Positions 15,802-16,224 of a stretch of 16,224 nt of DNA are shown in pieces (position 1 is the stretch's first letter; every line of letters begins with the position of its first letter). A model generated the notes under the pieces. The model was not told the DNA's origin. It ran no database searches and saw only the letters and a list, made by a program, of their open reading frames with translations. The stretch is from an uncultured Ruminococcus sp. (GTDB taxonomy: Bacteria; Bacillota; Clostridia; Oscillospirales; CAG-272), in NCBI GenBank assembly GCA_902803255.1, contig CADCPG010000062.1, positions 1-16,224 of the forward strand. The letters are read 5' to 3'. A program made the position numbers and the translations under genes.

Positions 15802-15847
15802 AACGATGAACGAAATATTAACGAAAAATGAATTAAAAATGAGCAAT

Positions 15848-15888
15848 AAATGAGAAGAATGTGTCATCGGCGCCTTCTCATTTGAGAA
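15848..15888 (+). promoter_or_regulatory. Leader with competing hairpins and a possible 11-codon leader peptide
   Basis: AAATGAGAAG (15848-15857) is exactly complementary to CTTCTCATTT (15874-15883). The latter segment can instead pair through TTCTC (15875-15879) with GAGAA (15884-15888), which overlaps the start of the ribosome site GAAAGGA (15886-15892). A short frame ATG 15850 to TGA 15883-15885 (MRRMCHRRLLI, four Arg) spans the first stem. It has only a weak ribosome site. The layout resembles translational attenuation, but the alternative stem is short; regulation is a hypothesis. Confidence 0.4.
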
Positions 15889-15899
15889 AGGATGCTGAA

Positions 15900-16224
15900 A
15901 TGGGCAAAAACAGCGGCACAATCAGGAAGACGGCCGTCATGGCGGCGGCGGGAGCGGCGGTGCTCATCGCGCTGACTCTGACCGCGGCGCTGATCTTCCC
16001 GCGCATCGGACGGCCGGGAGACGGCGGGACGTCCGCCGATCTGTACAGTTCCGGGCTTTCGACAGCTGTTCCTTCGGAAACGGCTGCGTTCCCTCCGCAG
16101 ACCGCGGCGCCTGGCGCGGGGACGGAGGAAGATATCACGCTCCCGCCCGGGACGTCAGGGGAGAGCGGAACGGCCGGCAGCGGCGGTGACTCCGCGTCAT
16201 CCGTCGCGGCGCCGGGGACGTCCG
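15900..16224 (+). CDS. Membrane-anchored or secreted protein with Ser/Thr/Pro/Gly-rich linker, cut by the window edge
   Basis: Only the first 108 codons are in the window. The frame starts at ATG 15900 after a GAAAGGA site (15886-15892). A basic N-terminus (MGKNSGTIRKT) precedes a hydrophobic segment at about residues 13-34 (VMAAAGAAVLIALTLTAALI), which acts as a signal anchor or uncleaved signal peptide; no lipobox Cys is seen. From about residue 40 to the edge the sequence is low-complexity and rich in Ser, Thr, Pro, Gly, Ala and Glu (for example SETAAFPPQTAAPGAG), typical of an extracellular stalk before a folded domain. The functional domain lies beyond the window, so no activity can be assigned. 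An antisense open frame over the same DNA has no supporting signals. Confidence 0.75.
   Translation, partial: MGKNSGTIRKTAVMAAAGAAVLIALTLTAALIFPRIGRPGDGGTSADLYSSGLSTAVPSETAAFPPQTAAPGAGTEEDITLPPGTSGESGTAGSGGDSASSVAAPGTS

Larger units (their letters stand above)
15522..15899. other. Divergent intergenic region with two promoters and structured leaders
   Basis: This 378-bp gap lies between the unknown 190-aa gene (leftward) and the partial membrane-anchored gene (rightward). It contains a minus-strand promoter (15626-15654), a plus-strand promoter (15773-15801), a GC hairpin in the minus-strand leader (GCCCGCCG 15549-15556 with CGGCGGGC 15570-15577), and an alternative-hairpin leader (15848-15888) on the plus strand. 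The stretch 15660-15770 is GC-rich and I see no gene in it. Confidence 0.75.

Noticed and set aside
15806..15853. 15-codon frame at 15806 as a leader peptide
   Set aside because: Its ATG lies at or before the predicted transcription start, so it would be leaderless or untranscribed; no other support.
15878..16138. Minus-strand 86-codon open frame opposite the right-edge gene
   Set aside because: The plus strand has promoter, ribosome site and a signal-anchor protein; the antisense frame has none of these.

Overview
The window (roughly 60% GC by eye, about 16.2 kb) looks like chromosome from an uncultured Bacillota/Clostridia-type bacterium. Indicators are a lipoteichoic-acid-synthase-like sulfatase with five N-terminal membrane helices, a DUF1846 protein, a K+-dependent membrane pyrophosphatase, a BmrC/BmrD-type heterodimeric ABC exporter, a short threonyl-tRNA synthetase, strong AGGAGG-like ribosome binding sites, and AT-rich sigma-A promoters (TTGACN, 17 bp, TATAAT) set in GC-rich DNA. 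No transposase, integrase, phage gene, CRISPR array, tRNA or rRNA was recognised. Taxonomy is inference only.

Layout. (1) 1-4771, minus strand: a DUF1846 gene and an LtaS-like phosphoglycerol transferase gene, fused by a TAATG overlap and driven by one promoter near 4743-4771. A hairpin terminator (782-829) closes this operon. Beyond it is the 5' part of a glycoside-hydrolase-like gene that runs off the left edge. (2) 4877-7453, plus strand: a monocistronic membrane pyrophosphatase with consensus promoter, about 140-nt leader, a 3' region of three degenerate 33-bp units, and a U-tract terminator. (3) 7495-12973, plus strand: a four-gene operon of NodB-type polysaccharide deacetylase, two ABC exporter half-transporters (8-bp overlap) and a cytoplasmic beta-propeller protein. 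(4) 12994-14946: thrS with its own promoter, a perfect 32-nt palindrome in its leader and a 20-bp perfect inverted repeat after its stop. (5) 14949-15654, minus strand: a 190-residue protein of unknown family with a perfect consensus promoter, convergent with thrS. (6) 15773-16224, plus strand: promoter, structured leader and 5' end of a membrane-anchored protein with a low-complexity Ser/Thr/Pro/Gly linker, cut by the right edge.

Much of the content concerns the cell envelope and membrane energetics: polyglycerol-phosphate polymer synthesis, PPi-driven cation pumping, glycan deacetylation and an asymmetric ABC exporter. The least explained parts are the deacetylase/exporter/propeller operon, the DUF1846-LtaS coupling, the unknown 190-aa protein, and several strong RNA-level structures: GC hairpins just after each mapped promoter, the 33-bp units, and the thrS palindrome. 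No obviously new defence or mobile system is visible. The best candidates for undescribed biology are the four-gene operon and the structured leaders.
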